Below, one piece after another: positions 9,249 to 19,018 of a stretch of 64,000 nt of DNA. The notes beneath the pieces were generated by a model, which was given only the letters and a program-made list of their open reading frames with translations, was not told where the DNA came from and made no database searches. This DNA is from Ignavibacteria bacterium (GTDB lineage Bacteria > Bacteroidota > Ignavibacteria > Kapaibacteriales > Kapaibacteriaceae). Location: positions 1 to 64,000 of the forward strand of contig JACPPD010000016.1 of NCBI GenBank assembly GCA_016191145.1, written 5' to 3'. Numbering within the stretch: position 1 is the first letter of the stretch; each line of letters starts with the position of its first letter. The position numbers were made by a program, and so were the translations under genes.

Positions 9249-10802
9249 ATGTTATCAGACGATGCAATTCGTTCATCTCTTCAGTTACAAGGATTTTCAA
9301 ACCTCGGCGATATATATCACAACCTAAGCGTTCCTGAATTATATGAACATGCGCTGATACTTGAAGAAGGTATTCTTACAGAACATGGCGCTCTTGCAGT
9401 TAATTCCGTCCCCTATACCGGAAGAAGAGCAAACGATAAATTTTTGGTCGAGGAAGAGTCGAGCTCGAACGAAGTATGGTGGGGCAAGGTTAATAAACCA
9501 TTTAGCCGAGACCAATTCAATGCACTGAAGTCGCGCGTGTTTGCATATCTGCAGGGACGTGATGTATATGTACACGATGTAAACGCTGGCTCGGATCCAA
9601 AGTATGTTTTACCTGTTCGGTTTGTTCAGGAACAAGCATATCATTCGCTGTTCGTAAAAAATATGTTCATAGAAATTGAACACGAACAACTCACCGATTT
9701 CGAACCAGGCTTTACCGTTATTACTGTACCTGACTTCAAAACAATTCCTGAAGTCGATGGCACGTTAAGTGAATGTTGCATCATTCTCAGCTTTGAACAA
9801 AAACTTGTTCTCATTTGCGGCACATCATACGCCGGAGAAAACAAGAAAGCAATCTTCACTGTATTGAATTACCTCATGCCCAAGAATGGCGTGATGAGTA
9901 TGCATTGTTCAGCGAATATTGGTGAAGGGGGCGATACAGCATTGTTCTTTGGCTTGTCGGGTACGGGAAAGACAACTCTTTCAACAGATCCCGAAAGAGC
10001 CTTGATAGGCGATGACGAGCATGGATGGAGCGGAGATGGTGTATTTAATTATGAAGGTGGCTGTTATGCAAAGGTCATTAACCTAAACGCCGAGGCAGAG
10101 CCAATAATTTTTAATCTAACACAAAAATTTGGGACAATACTTGAGAATGTGGACATTGACGAGCTTTCCCGCAAAGTTGATCTCGATTCTCAGAAGCACA
10201 CAGAGAATACACGAGCGTCGTATTCGCGTCACCATATCCCCAACATCGCTCCCGGAAACCGCGGAGGACATCCTAAAAATATTGTATTTCTCACGGCCGA
10301 TGCTTTTGGCGTAATGCCGCCGATTGCCCGCCTCACGCCCGAACAAACGATGTTCCATTTTCTTAGCGGCTATACTGCCAAGGTTGCAGGAACAGAAGCT
10401 GGAGTGAAAGAACCGTCAGCAACGTTTTCAACGTGTTTTGGAGCCCCCTTCATGGTGCATCATCCAAAGGTGTATGCAAACCTGTTAATTGAAAAGATTA
10501 ATCAGCACCAGTCAAAAGTGTGGCTTGTAAATACGGGGTGGAGCGGGGGACCCTACGGTGTTGGCGAGCGCATGAAAATTAGGTTTACGCGGGCCATGCT
10601 TAGGGCTGCCTTAAATGGCGAATTGAATAACGTGGAGTACGAAAAGGATGAGTTCTTTGATCTAAACATCCCAACAAGCATTCCCAACGTGCCACGCGAA
10701 GTTCTGAACCCTAGAAATACATGGAAGGACAAATCGGCTTACGATAAACAAGCGAAACATCTTGTGCAGTTGTTTGAGGAGAATTTCAAACAGTTTCTCT
10801 GA
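9249..10802 (+). CDS. pckA: Phosphoenolpyruvate carboxykinase (ATP)
   Basis: PckA interconverts oxaloacetate and phosphoenolpyruvate with ATP, the gateway to gluconeogenesis. The protein is 517 residues, close to the usual ~530. The kinase-1a loop GLSGTGKTTLS starts at Gly235 and the metal-binding GDDEHGW follows at 254. PYTGRRANDKF near residue 55 and SGYTAKVAGTEAG near 375 are family landmarks, as is NTGWSGGPYG. A GAGG element lies nine bases before the ATG. The gene is followed directly by a small hairpin with a T-run. It stands alone between the sigma-factor pair and convergent genes. Confidence 0.97.
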   Translation: MLSDDAIRSSLQLQGFSNLGDIYHNLSVPELYEHALILEEGILTEHGALAVNSVPYTGRRANDKFLVEEESSSNEVWWGKVNKPFSRDQFNALKSRVFAYLQGRDVYVHDVNAGSDPKYVLPVRFVQEQAYHSLFVKNMFIEIEHEQLTDFEPGFTVITVPDFKTIPEVDGTLSECCIILSFEQKLVLICGTSYAGENKKAIFTVLNYLMPKNGVMSMHCSANIGEGGDTALFFGLSGTGKTTLSTDPERALIGDDEHGWSGDGVFNYEGGCYAKVINLNAEAEPIIFNLTQKFGTILENVDIDELSRKVDLDSQKHTENTRASYSRHHIPNIAPGNRGGHPKNIVFLTADAFGVMPPIARLTPEQTMFHFLSGYTAKVAGTEAGVKEPSATFSTCFGAPFMVHHPKVYANLLIEKINQHQSKVWLVNTGWSGGPYGVGERMKIRFTRAMLRAALNGELNNVEYEKDEFFDLNIPTSIPNVPREVLNPRNTWKDKSAYDKQAKHLVQLFEENFKQFL

Positions 10803-10818
10803 AGCTCTGCTTCTTTTT
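10801..10818 (+). terminator. Probable intrinsic terminator of pckA
   Basis: GAAGC-TCT-GCTTC forms a five-base stem with a three-base loop, immediately followed by a run of Ts. It starts within the pckA stop codon and lies between two convergent genes. The stem is short, so strength is uncertain. Confidence 0.5.
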
Positions 10819-10844
10819 CCCAGCTCGCATCGAAACCGTAATTA

Positions 10845-11087
10845 TCACTCCTCTTCGAAGTCGTCGAGGTCAATATCCTCTTCTATATCGGGCATGAATG
10901 TGTCGCTATCCATTTCCCGTGCCGAAATGATTTCCTTAGCCTCCTCAAGGTCGTCTTCGAACACAAGAATTCGCACGGTATCCCCACCCGGAATATCTTC
11001 CGTCTTGTATTCAATGCCAGCTTCTTTCAACTGCGACTCAACGAGTTGGGCTTCAATCTCGTTAGAGAATGTTGCCAGTAATATCAT
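10845..11087 (-). CDS. DUF2007-type small signalling protein
   Basis: An 80-residue protein with the DUF2007 (putative prokaryotic signal transducing protein) pattern: LATFSNEIEAQLVESQLKEAG at the N-terminus, then a VRILVFEDDLEEAKEII helix. The fold is a small ferredoxin-like (GlnB-like) unit. The C-terminal ~20 residues are strongly acidic (EEDIDLDDFEEE). It lies 52 bases after the 11140-11739 gene on the same strand and converges with pckA. The biochemical role of the family is not established. Confidence 0.75.
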   Translation of the reverse strand: MILLATFSNEIEAQLVESQLKEAGIEYKTEDIPGGDTVRILVFEDDLEEAKEIISAREMDSDTFMPDIEEDIDLDDFEEE

Positions 11088-11139
11088 CAGCCAATCCTCG
11101 CTTTGTTGTTTTGATTCAAAATAGCAAACAACATTTCAA

Positions 11140-11739
11140 TTACTTCTTTTGCTGCATCTTCTGTCCGATGCTACTGATCATGTTAAAAATGTATGTTTGA
11201 TGGTCCTCCTTCGCTTTGGATTTTGGATTGCGAAAGCACCATACTATCACTGTGTGATCGTTGACTAAGAATTGTTCAACAGCCTTTGAGTCTGTGGGAT
11301 CGGGGGGTACAGTAGACTTGAAAAAGTATTTGGACAGTTGCTCCTTTGCATCCATCGGCAATACGTGGCTGTATTCAAAGTAGATTACAATACCGTCAGC
11401 ACCCTGTCCAACAAATGCCTGAAACCCTTTCCGTGAAGGTGTTCCAAATGCAGGCATTGCCGAAACGGAATTGTTGTAATACTTTTCAGCCGTTGCAGAT
11501 GGACACGAAAAAGTCTTCGACACACTGATACCCTTCGAGAGTGTGGAAGGGGGCATTGCAATCTGATCGAACTCAATCGGAAGATCGCGCTTCAACGGAT
11601 AAAAGTTGTAGGAGTGAGAAACCGACTGAACTTTAGCCTCATAACCGGGTGGCGCTTTAAACTGGGGAACCTGGCTTGGTTGCGTCTGCTGGTTTCCAAA
11701 CAATCCTGCAATGGCAATTAGAAAAATGTATGTTGGCAT
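11140..11739 (-). CDS. Predicted exported protein, unknown function
   Basis: 199 residues beginning with a short hydrophobic stretch (MPTYIFLIAIAGLFG) that could be a signal peptide, followed by a Gln/Pro-rich linker. The body has no motif I recognise; it contains two cysteines (one in FSCPSA, one in VWCFRN). Its ATG at 11739 lies four bases after the ettA stop, implying co-transcription with ettA, and DUF2007 follows. A Bacteroidota periplasmic or surface protein is likely; function cannot be assigned. Confidence 0.6.
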   Translation of the reverse strand: MPTYIFLIAIAGLFGNQQTQPSQVPQFKAPPGYEAKVQSVSHSYNFYPLKRDLPIEFDQIAMPPSTLSKGISVSKTFSCPSATAEKYYNNSVSAMPAFGTPSRKGFQAFVGQGADGIVIYFEYSHVLPMDAKEQLSKYFFKSTVPPDPTDSKAVEQFLVNDHTVIVWCFRNPKSKAKEDHQTYIFNMISSIGQKMQQKK

Positions 11740-11743
11740 GAAT

Positions 11744-13426
11744 TTAGTCGCGAGTAAGTTTTCGATATGTAATTCTGTGTGGGCGGTCTGCTTCGAGGCC
11801 TAACCGACGATGTCTGTCCTCCTCATATTGCGAGTAGTTACCGTCGAACCACACAACTTCGCTATTGCCTTCAAATGCAAGTATATGTGTTGCAACTCTA
11901 TCAAGAAACCACCGATCGTGGCTTATCACAACTGCGCACCCTGCAAACCCTAGCAGCGCTTCTTCGAGAGCCCTGAGTGTGTTCACATCTAAGTCGTTGG
12001 TGGGCTCATCTAATAGAAGCACGTTGGCGCCTTCCTTAAGCGTCTTTGCAAGGTGTACACGGTTGCGCTCGCCACCGCTGAGCTGCGTCACCTTCTTTTG
12101 CTGATCGGATCCGCTAAAGTTAAACCGCGCCACATAGGCACGCGAATTCACTTCCCTTGTACCGAGCTTGATTACGTCGTTGCCATCGGAGATCTCCTCC
12201 CAAATTGATTTCTTAGGATCGAGCGGACGGTTCTGATCAACATAGCCGAGCTTTACCGTATCGCCAACAATAAAGGATCCAGCGTCGGGCTCCAGTTGTT
12301 TTGTAATCATTTTGAATAATGTTGTCTTACCTGCGCCATTAGGCCCGATGATGCCGATAATACCACCAGGAGGCAGCGAGAACGACAGATCTTCGTACAA
12401 GAGTTTTTCGCCAAACGATTTTGAAATGCCTTTAGCATCAATCACCAAATCACCAAGTCTATCACCCGGCGGAATAAAAATTTCCATTTCTTCATTCCGC
12501 TTGATGGACTCTTCGCTAAGGAGCTTTTCGTAGGCGCCAATTCTCGCCTTGCTTTTGGCATGCCTGCCCTTGGGATTCATCCGCACCCACTCAAGCTCTT
12601 CGCGCAATGCTTTCTGACGCTTTGATTCCTGCTTTTCTTCCTGCGATAATCGGGCTTGTTTCTGATCCAGCCACGATGAGTAATTACCTTCAAAAGGAAT
12701 TCCATAGCCGTTGTCGAGTTCAAGAATCCAGCCTGCCACGTTGTCTAGAAAATATCTGTCGTGCGTTACAGCTATTACCGTGCCCTGATAATCGTGAAGG
12801 TGCGTCTCCAGCCATGCAATGCTTTCGGCGTCGAGATGATTTGTTGGCTCGTCGAGCAACAACACGTCGGGTTTTTGCAACAGGAGTCTAACGAGGGCTA
12901 CACGACGTCGTTCCCCGCCGGAAATCGTACTCACCAATGCATCTCCGGGCGGACACCGTAGTGCATCCATTGCCATGTCAAGTTTTGAATCAATATCCCA
13001 TGCGTCGAGAACTTCGATTTTTTCCTGAAGCTTAGATTGCTGCTCCATCAACTTTTCGAAATCAGCGTCGGGCTCGGCAAATTTCTCACTAACTTTATTA
13101 TATTCCTTTACTAAATTGACGGCTGTTGCCGCCCCTTCCTCCACAACTTCTTTTACGGTTTTCGATGGGTCAAGCTCAGGTTCCTGTGGTAGGTATCCGA
13201 ATGTTATATCCTTGTTGGCTGTTATCTGCCCAACATATTCATCGTCGATACCTGCAATAATTTTCAGCAGCGTTGACTTTCCTGATCCGTTTAGGCCAAG
13301 AACTCCAATTTTTGCTCCGTAAAAAAAGCTTAAATAAATATCGCGCAGCACTTGTCGGTTCGGCTTGAAAATCTTGCCAACACCCACCATGCTAAAGATA
13401 ATTTTCTGAGGTTCGGTAACTGCCAT
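11744..13426 (-). CDS. ettA: Energy-dependent translational throttle protein, ABC-F ATPase
   Basis: EttA is a cytosolic ABC-F protein that binds the ribosomal E site and gates entry into elongation according to ATP level. The 560-residue protein has two ATPase domains. The first Walker A is GLNGSGKS at 44-51 with signature LSGGERRRVAL; the second is GPNGAGKTTLF with signature LSGGERNRVHLAK. Each domain has an LLLDEPTN Walker B. The linker has PKGRHAKSKARI, and the C-terminus ends LEADRPHRITYRKLTRD, matching the EttA subfamily rather than Uup or YheS. The ATG at 13426 opens toward the divergent gene at 13486. Confidence 0.96.
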   Translation of the reverse strand: MAVTEPQKIIFSMVGVGKIFKPNRQVLRDIYLSFFYGAKIGVLGLNGSGKSTLLKIIAGIDDEYVGQITANKDITFGYLPQEPELDPSKTVKEVVEEGAATAVNLVKEYNKVSEKFAEPDADFEKLMEQQSKLQEKIEVLDAWDIDSKLDMAMDALRCPPGDALVSTISGGERRRVALVRLLLQKPDVLLLDEPTNHLDAESIAWLETHLHDYQGTVIAVTHDRYFLDNVAGWILELDNGYGIPFEGNYSSWLDQKQARLSQEEKQESKRQKALREELEWVRMNPKGRHAKSKARIGAYEKLLSEESIKRNEEMEIFIPPGDRLGDLVIDAKGISKSFGEKLLYEDLSFSLPPGGIIGIIGPNGAGKTTLFKMITKQLEPDAGSFIVGDTVKLGYVDQNRPLDPKKSIWEEISDGNDVIKLGTREVNSRAYVARFNFSGSDQQKKVTQLSGGERNRVHLAKTLKEGANVLLLDEPTNDLDVNTLRALEEALLGFAGCAVVISHDRWFLDRVATHILAFEGNSEVVWFDGNYSQYEEDRHRRLGLEADRPHRITYRKLTRD

Positions 13427-13485
13427 GCTGTGTATTTAAAAATTGAAGGGGGCAAAAATAGCGCGTCTTCGTATACTCGTTGTTA

Positions 13486-14109
13486 ATGAAGTGGGCCGAT
13501 CTACTTAAGGACTGGAAAGCAACCGCTGTTGCATTGATAACTGTTGTTGCCTTTCTGGTTTCTCTGTTTAGTTATACAACCTTTCTTACGTGGGTTGAAT
13601 TGCGCCCTGGCGTATCGTTTACCGATCCTGTTCACTCAGTTGTTGGACCTGTAGATCTGACGTGGCCGATTTTTATCGTTCTGTATACTGCTCTCGTAGT
13701 TGCAATCTTCTCGATGCTCAGGTACCCTGAAGTTTTGTTCGGAACTCTCCGTGCTTACACAATCCTTGTTGCTTTCAGAATCATCTGTATGGCAATGCTG
13801 CCCCTCGATCCCCCGCAAACCATGATTCCACTGATAGATCCAGTTGTTCAATTGGCAACAGGCAATGGCAATTTACCTCTTACTCGAGATTTGTTTTTTA
13901 GCGGGCACACATCAATTCTGTTGCTCGTAGCCATCTCGGCTCCAACACGTCTTGGTAAAATATTTTTCTATAGCCTTTCACTCTTCATTGGCATCGCAGT
14001 AATTCTGCAGCATGTGCACTACACTGTAGATGTTGTTGTTGCGCCGATGGCCGCATGGCTTGCATCAAATCTTGCAGGCACACCTCAGTTATCACGATCA
14101 CAGTTTTAG
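13486..14109 (+). CDS. PAP2/sphingomyelin-synthase-like membrane protein
   Basis: About 207 residues, with several transmembrane helices and the motif pair DLFFSGHTS (near residue 140) and HVHYTVDVVVAP (near 175). SGH and H..YT.DV are the catalytic histidine/aspartate motifs of the PAP2_C (sphingomyelin synthase-like) branch of lipid phosphatase/phosphotransferases. The ATG at 13486 starts MKWADLLKDW; a TTG two codons earlier is possible. A serine palmitoyltransferase operon lies 6 kb away, so a role in sphingolipid headgroup transfer or lipid phosphate hydrolysis is reasonable but unproven. Divergent from ettA, convergent with the arginase-family gene. Confidence 0.8.
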   Translation: MKWADLLKDWKATAVALITVVAFLVSLFSYTTFLTWVELRPGVSFTDPVHSVVGPVDLTWPIFIVLYTALVVAIFSMLRYPEVLFGTLRAYTILVAFRIICMAMLPLDPPQTMIPLIDPVVQLATGNGNLPLTRDLFFSGHTSILLLVAISAPTRLGKIFFYSLSLFIGIAVILQHVHYTVDVVVAPMAAWLASNLAGTPQLSRSQF

Positions 14110-14115
14110 TTAAAT

Positions 14116-15093
14116 TCAGTGGTGCAATTTTGTTCGCTCGGCAACACCCGATAACAACTGCATAATCATCACACCTGCAAGCTTCGAGGTTCTTCCGTCA
14201 ATATCGAAATCAGGGTTTACCTCGACAACATCGAAAGCCGCAAGATTTTTCTGCCTACCAACGTGCCGCAAGCACTGTCCAATTTCAGCGGGAGTAAATC
14301 CATCTGCCGAGGGTGCACTTACACCAGGTGAGTAGGCTGAGGCAAACGCGTCCATATCGAGCGATACGTACATCTGAGAACTGATAATGGAATCGACGGC
14401 ATCTCTAAACGATGGGAAGACGCCTCGATCACGGATTTCGTCGAGCATTAATACCTGCCCTCCATTGTCGGCAACGTATTTCAAGTGTGCAGCAGAAACC
14501 GAAACAGACTGCAGCCCAAACTCAATCAGCCCCTTATCAACCAACCCCGAATTCTTAATGGTAAGAAGCTGACGGAATGCCGATCCGGAATGCGCTCTCA
14601 CGTTATCATGAAGGGGGCGAACATCTGCGTGTGCATCGATGTTGACAACACCAAATTGGCGCCTGAGCGTTATTAGCGCGTGCATGGTTGGCCACGCAAT
14701 ATCGTGCCCGCCGCCTAGTACAATTGGTATTCCGCCACTTGAAATAACATCGACAACTATATCATATAATTCATCATGAATTTGTTCAAGTGTCTTTCCT
14801 GTAGTTTCAATATCACCAACATCGAAGAGCTGCATTGCGCCCGACAAAATTGCGTCGAGCATCGACGACGCCGAAAGCTTGTACAACGATCTGCGAATCT
14901 CCATTGGACCTCGTGCAGCACCTGGTCTTCCGTGGTTGCGTTCAACTCCAATGTGCTGAGGTACTCCTAGCACTACACACGCAACACCGCCCATTTTGGG
15001 TACTGACGAGACAACACTGACGATGTCTCCAACTCTCTGATCTTGCGGATCCGACGAGCGGAATATTACCTCTGCTAGATGCTCGGTAGTCAT
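14116..15093 (-). CDS. Arginase/agmatinase-family hydrolase, probably formimidoylglutamase
   Basis: A ureohydrolase with the binuclear manganese motifs GGGHDIAW, NIDAHADVR and SLDMDAF. Ureohydrolases cleave guanidino or formimino groups. With hutU in the same window, formimidoylglutamase (HutG, last step of histidine degradation) is the most likely role, but arginase or agmatinase cannot be excluded from motifs alone. The frame extends to 15141, but MTTEHLAEVIF at 15093 avoids overlap with the upstream gene's stop and gives ~325 residues, near the family norm. It lies 31 bases after the PNGase F-like gene on the same strand. Confidence 0.85.
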   Translation of the reverse strand: MTTEHLAEVIFRSSDPQDQRVGDIVSVVSSVPKMGGVACVVLGVPQHIGVERNHGRPGAARGPMEIRRSLYKLSASSMLDAILSGAMQLFDVGDIETTGKTLEQIHDELYDIVVDVISSGGIPIVLGGGHDIAWPTMHALITLRRQFGVVNIDAHADVRPLHDNVRAHSGSAFRQLLTIKNSGLVDKGLIEFGLQSVSVSAAHLKYVADNGGQVLMLDEIRDRGVFPSFRDAVDSIISSQMYVSLDMDAFASAYSPGVSAPSADGFTPAEIGQCLRHVGRQKNLAAFDVVEVNPDFDIDGRTSKLAGVMIMQLLSGVAERTKLHH

Positions 15094-15124
15094 TCTGTGC
15101 CCGCAAAGTACATGCTGTCCACCT

Positions 15125-18100
15125 TCAACGCAGCCTAGCAAAGAATGTACTCACTATACCATTAGCCGACTGGAGCATCGCAACGTGAGAGCCGATGGTA
15201 AGTGTGGGTGGAACGGCAAATCTCAGCGAAGCGGACTCTAGAATACCATCAAAGACAACTTCCTCGATTCTTCCAAGCATGTCTGTGATGACGATTCGAC
15301 ATTGCGAACCCAGCAATCTGTTCGTTGATTTGCTATTGCCTGTAATCCCGGCTATCTCGACAAGAATTTCACCGCCTGATACAACTGGATTGGGGACTAC
15401 ACCAATCTCTGCGCCAATTCGAGGATTGGTTCCATCTTCTTCGACATCAGTGACAACTGCATTGCCAACAAGTCTTACAAGACGCAATGACGACCGTTCG
15501 TCGTTGCTAAATATTCTTACTGTACCCGACGTAACTCCAAGATCCGGCCGCAAGAATCCTACGGTGACGTAAAGTGTATCTCCCTGCATCAATGTTGCAG
15601 GCAAAGTCTTGGACGTGTTTTCAATCGTAAAATGATTTTTTATAGAAAAAGCGACAATGCTGTCTATCCGCAAGGGAGCGCTTGTAGATGATGTGATGGC
15701 AAATGTCTTTTCAGCCTTGATACTGGGGAGAGTGAGGAAAAAGAGCGTGTCTGCGCTTGTGGCGATGGTTGGCTTTGAACCGACGCTAAACTGCATCCAT
15801 GTACGGTTGCCAAAATCCAGTTCAAAGGTTTTAATAGTCAGCCCATCTGATTTAAATGTAAGGGAACCGCTTCCAAGTTGCGAACGGAGATACCAAAAAT
15901 CGAGACCGTATCCTTCTTTATTAATCAGTTCATAATCGTAACAGCCATCGTCGAGTACAAAATCGTTAGTGTATGTAGTGTTGTCTGCCAGGTTAGATCC
16001 CGACCCAAGTATGGTTCCATCTATGTTCTTAAGACGCCACTCATACTGTGCCGCTGCCTGATTGTTTGTTCGTAGTACGATTTGTAAATTTCTATAGTAA
16101 ACTGGCGGGCTGACAAACGAGGTTCGCTTCTCGTCGTTATCAATGTTCTGATCAGTGCTGCCATTCGGAGCAGATACGGTAGCAATAAATGTCTGCATTC
16201 CCTCACGCGCCGTCCAACTGGGTATGGGAAGAGTGAGTGTATCCATCTCAAGAAAATCAAGATCTCCCGTCCACTGAAACGAGCTTTGCAAGCCCCCTTC
16301 AACACCATAAGTGATTGTACATGAGGTAAGTTTTGTCGACCCTGAGTTACGGATAACAATTGTTGGCTGACCGCATATTGGATTTATTCTCTGGTAAAAT
16401 TCCCATGAGTTAGGACTAATTACATCAAACAGTTCGGCATCGAGCGCAAAGTTGGGTGCGCCATAGCCGATAAGTTGTCCGGATACCTCCCATCGTCCCC
16501 AGCTTTCGTTGGCTGCTAACTGTTTAACTCCGTAGTCAATAGTCACGGAAGATTTGCTCGTGATATAGGGAGTCAGTTCAAATTCATAAAGGTCTACCGG
16601 AGCGCCCGGGCACCATCCCGTGCGATCAATGAGCCACGTACCTCCCTGTGGATACACTGGGTTATCGCCGCATTCTTTCCAGAGCGTCCATTTAAATCGT
16701 TCTATGCCGTCAACGGCAAAAAAGTGTTCGCGCGGACAGAACTCCGCACAGTTGGTTTCATTGCTAAAATCGTGTCCGCTTGTTACAGCTTTCAGCCGGA
16801 ACGTTTGTGCATTTCGATTAAGCGGCACAACAACAGGAGCTAATGCTGTATTTGAAAGAACTGACGGAAACGAGGCATTACGTTCGTACCACACTTGATC
16901 AATTTGCTTAACATCTCTTGGAGGTGTGCCTTTGATGAACACAAAGGTGAGATCGATTAACTCTTGTTGGTTTCCAGCTTCGAGAGTGACGTTGTTTCTC
17001 AACAGTGGAGCGAAGTCTGTAACATCATAAATCCATTTGAAACCATTAGGACCAAGGTCGAGACCGATTCCATACGGAGTGATATATCGTCCAATCTCAA
17101 ATTGTACAATTGGGCTGAAATATATTTTGAGCTGTTTTCTCAAAGTCTGCGAAGGAGTAACCCACTCAGAGTCAATCCTACTTCCGGCCTCGTTAACAAT
17201 TGGGAGCCATCCGGCTGCATACACATTGAGTGTATCAGTTGGGTTGCCCGGATGATTAGCGTCGCTTGGGTAATAGACACGGGGCTGCGCCGGGTTGTCG
17301 AATTTTATCACATGTGTAACTCTGGGCGCTAAAGACTGCACAACATCACCTTGTACAGAATTACGCGACGGTGCACCCTGCTCGAATTTCAGGAGGGGTC
17401 TCGATGTGGAGACATTGGTTAGGTAGCCAAGCATGGTACCAAGAATCCATGCGCGCCTCATGGCTCCAAATTGCTGTGCATGTCTTCCATTTTCCGATTC
17501 ATCATCGGCAACGAGGGGTATTGACTCATTTTCGGCGGAATAATAACTCAGAAGATTTGAATAGAATGGGTGCAGGCTAGTGATGTGCTTCGTCATCCAC
17601 TGCCGAATCGTTGCCTGGTCCAAAGCCTTATTCCAAATCTGTATTTCGTCGAGAAAACCGTCATAGGATCCTGAATTTCCAGAACCAACCAACAGCTTTG
17701 CAATTCCTGTGATTGGAGTATTCTTACCGGAACCCTCTATGAACAATTCACCATTCAGATAAATGCGCATAATACCAGTAGTTGCATTTTTTACAAAAGC
17801 CCAATGGTTCCACCTATTTTCATAATTCTCAGGAATGGCGGCTGCTTGGATTCGATCGACGTTGCCGTTCGATTGATTTCTTCCCGCATCCCAATACACA
17901 GTTCCGTCGCCCCACGGACTATGAATGTTCATCACCCTATTGCCGCTTGCATCATAAGCTTCAAGAGTATTGTGGTTCTTTGGCATCACATCTTGTGTAC
18001 CAAAAGACCAGAAAGCTACCGTAACCTCGTTTGTTATATCAGATCCAATCGAGGGCGGAACGATGAGCATGTCGCCTGTTGTAAACTGAAATGCCCGGCG

Positions 18101-18949
18101 CGACCCGTCGTCGATGAGACCGCTCGAAGGAGCAGTTCCTGCTTCGACTGTTCCGGCGAGCTCAGAGCCAAGGCATGAGATGTCGATGATGATGTTAGAA
18201 GTGCCATCCCACACGAATGCCGAGTGGAATGCAATAAAGTTGTCACCATCGTCGACGACGAGGTTTCTCCTGCATACTGTTGTTAGATTTTCCTGACCTA
18301 ATATCCCAGAAACTGATGTAGAAGTTGTCTGTCCCATCATTACTGTAAATAATTTTACAGCACCAACTGAATCCAGCGCCTTGAGTACCATTCCGCCAAT
18401 CTTGCCTGCAGACATCCCTGCATCTTTCAGCTCGCCTGCAGTCCAGATAAACCGCAATCGGCCACCAGTGCTTTTAAACAGTGAATTGTTACCTAATCCT
18501 CCACTTCCAATTGCATAGAGATCTCCCTGAACCCCGGAGGATAACTGAAACTCCTTGAACCTTTGTTTTTCATTAACTGGATTCACTGTATAGAGGAAAC
18601 TATCCGGAGTTGTTCCCCTCACGATATAATTCACCTGTTGAGTTCGTGTGGAATCGAATTCCCCTGTTGAATCTGTTAATATCGTGTAAGTCAGATAATC
18701 CCACTCACCGCACGGATATTGGTCCTGAGTGGTTCTGGAATCGCACTTTAACGTGTATTCCATCAGCACCTTTTGATATTCGCCGGGCGGCGGGAACAAC
18801 CACGTCCCGCTTCTCTTAGTGATATCGTCGAACGTTAACGTTTTTACACGAATCGTATCACCTACGGCCGCGCTAAGACTTGCACCATGTGCAAGAAATG
18901 CGATACCAATCAACGTAATGAAAGAACATTTGCGTATAGATTTTTTCAT
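15125..18949 (-). CDS. Giant secreted PNGase F-like protein with LamG insert and type IX sorting tail
   Basis: About 1274 residues. I start at the Met at 18949 because GGAGG lies a few bases before it and overlaps an earlier in-frame ATG (18964). A signal peptide ends near residue 30. An N-terminal PNGase F-type domain shows CDSRTTQDQYPCGEWDYLTY. A LamG/concanavalin-like domain (about residues 300-470; AFWSFG, WNHWAFVKN, GFLDEIQIWNKAL) follows. A second PNGase F-type region contains CPREHFFAVDG and DRTGWCPGAPVD. A HYDIN/choice-anchor-like beta domain precedes a last ~90 residues (VVPNPVVSGGEI..., ITDMLGR) resembling a type IX secretion sorting domain. Likely surface-exposed; N-glycan amidase activity is plausible but unproven. 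Confidence 0.85.
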   Translation of the reverse strand: MKKSIRKCSFITLIGIAFLAHGASLSAAVGDTIRVKTLTFDDITKRSGTWLFPPPGEYQKVLMEYTLKCDSRTTQDQYPCGEWDYLTYTILTDSTGEFDSTRTQQVNYIVRGTTPDSFLYTVNPVNEKQRFKEFQLSSGVQGDLYAIGSGGLGNNSLFKSTGGRLRFIWTAGELKDAGMSAGKIGGMVLKALDSVGAVKLFTVMMGQTTSTSVSGILGQENLTTVCRRNLVVDDGDNFIAFHSAFVWDGTSNIIIDISCLGSELAGTVEAGTAPSSGLIDDGSRRAFQFTTGDMLIVPPSIGSDITNEVTVAFWSFGTQDVMPKNHNTLEAYDASGNRVMNIHSPWGDGTVYWDAGRNQSNGNVDRIQAAAIPENYENRWNHWAFVKNATTGIMRIYLNGELFIEGSGKNTPITGIAKLLVGSGNSGSYDGFLDEIQIWNKALDQATIRQWMTKHITSLHPFYSNLLSYYSAENESIPLVADDESENGRHAQQFGAMRRAWILGTMLGYLTNVSTSRPLLKFEQGAPSRNSVQGDVVQSLAPRVTHVIKFDNPAQPRVYYPSDANHPGNPTDTLNVYAAGWLPIVNEAGSRIDSEWVTPSQTLRKQLKIYFSPIVQFEIGRYITPYGIGLDLGPNGFKWIYDVTDFAPLLRNNVTLEAGNQQELIDLTFVFIKGTPPRDVKQIDQVWYERNASFPSVLSNTALAPVVVPLNRNAQTFRLKAVTSGHDFSNETNCAEFCPREHFFAVDGIERFKWTLWKECGDNPVYPQGGTWLIDRTGWCPGAPVDLYEFELTPYITSKSSVTIDYGVKQLAANESWGRWEVSGQLIGYGAPNFALDAELFDVISPNSWEFYQRINPICGQPTIVIRNSGSTKLTSCTITYGVEGGLQSSFQWTGDLDFLEMDTLTLPIPSWTAREGMQTFIATVSAPNGSTDQNIDNDEKRTSFVSPPVYYRNLQIVLRTNNQAAAQYEWRLKNIDGTILGSGSNLADNTTYTNDFVLDDGCYDYELINKEGYGLDFWYLRSQLGSGSLTFKSDGLTIKTFELDFGNRTWMQFSVGSKPTIATSADTLFFLTLPSIKAEKTFAITSSTSAPLRIDSIVAFSIKNHFTIENTSKTLPATLMQGDTLYVTVGFLRPDLGVTSGTVRIFSNDERSSLRLVRLVGNAVVTDVEEDGTNPRIGAEIGVVPNPVVSGGEILVEIAGITGNSKSTNRLLGSQCRIVITDMLGRIEEVVFDGILESASLRFAVPPTLTIGSHVAMLQSANGIVSTFFARLR

Positions 18950-19018
18950 AGGAACCTCCAGCACGATAAACTACGAAACGTTGACCCCAGATGTACACTT
19001 TCCCCTATGCCATCAAGG

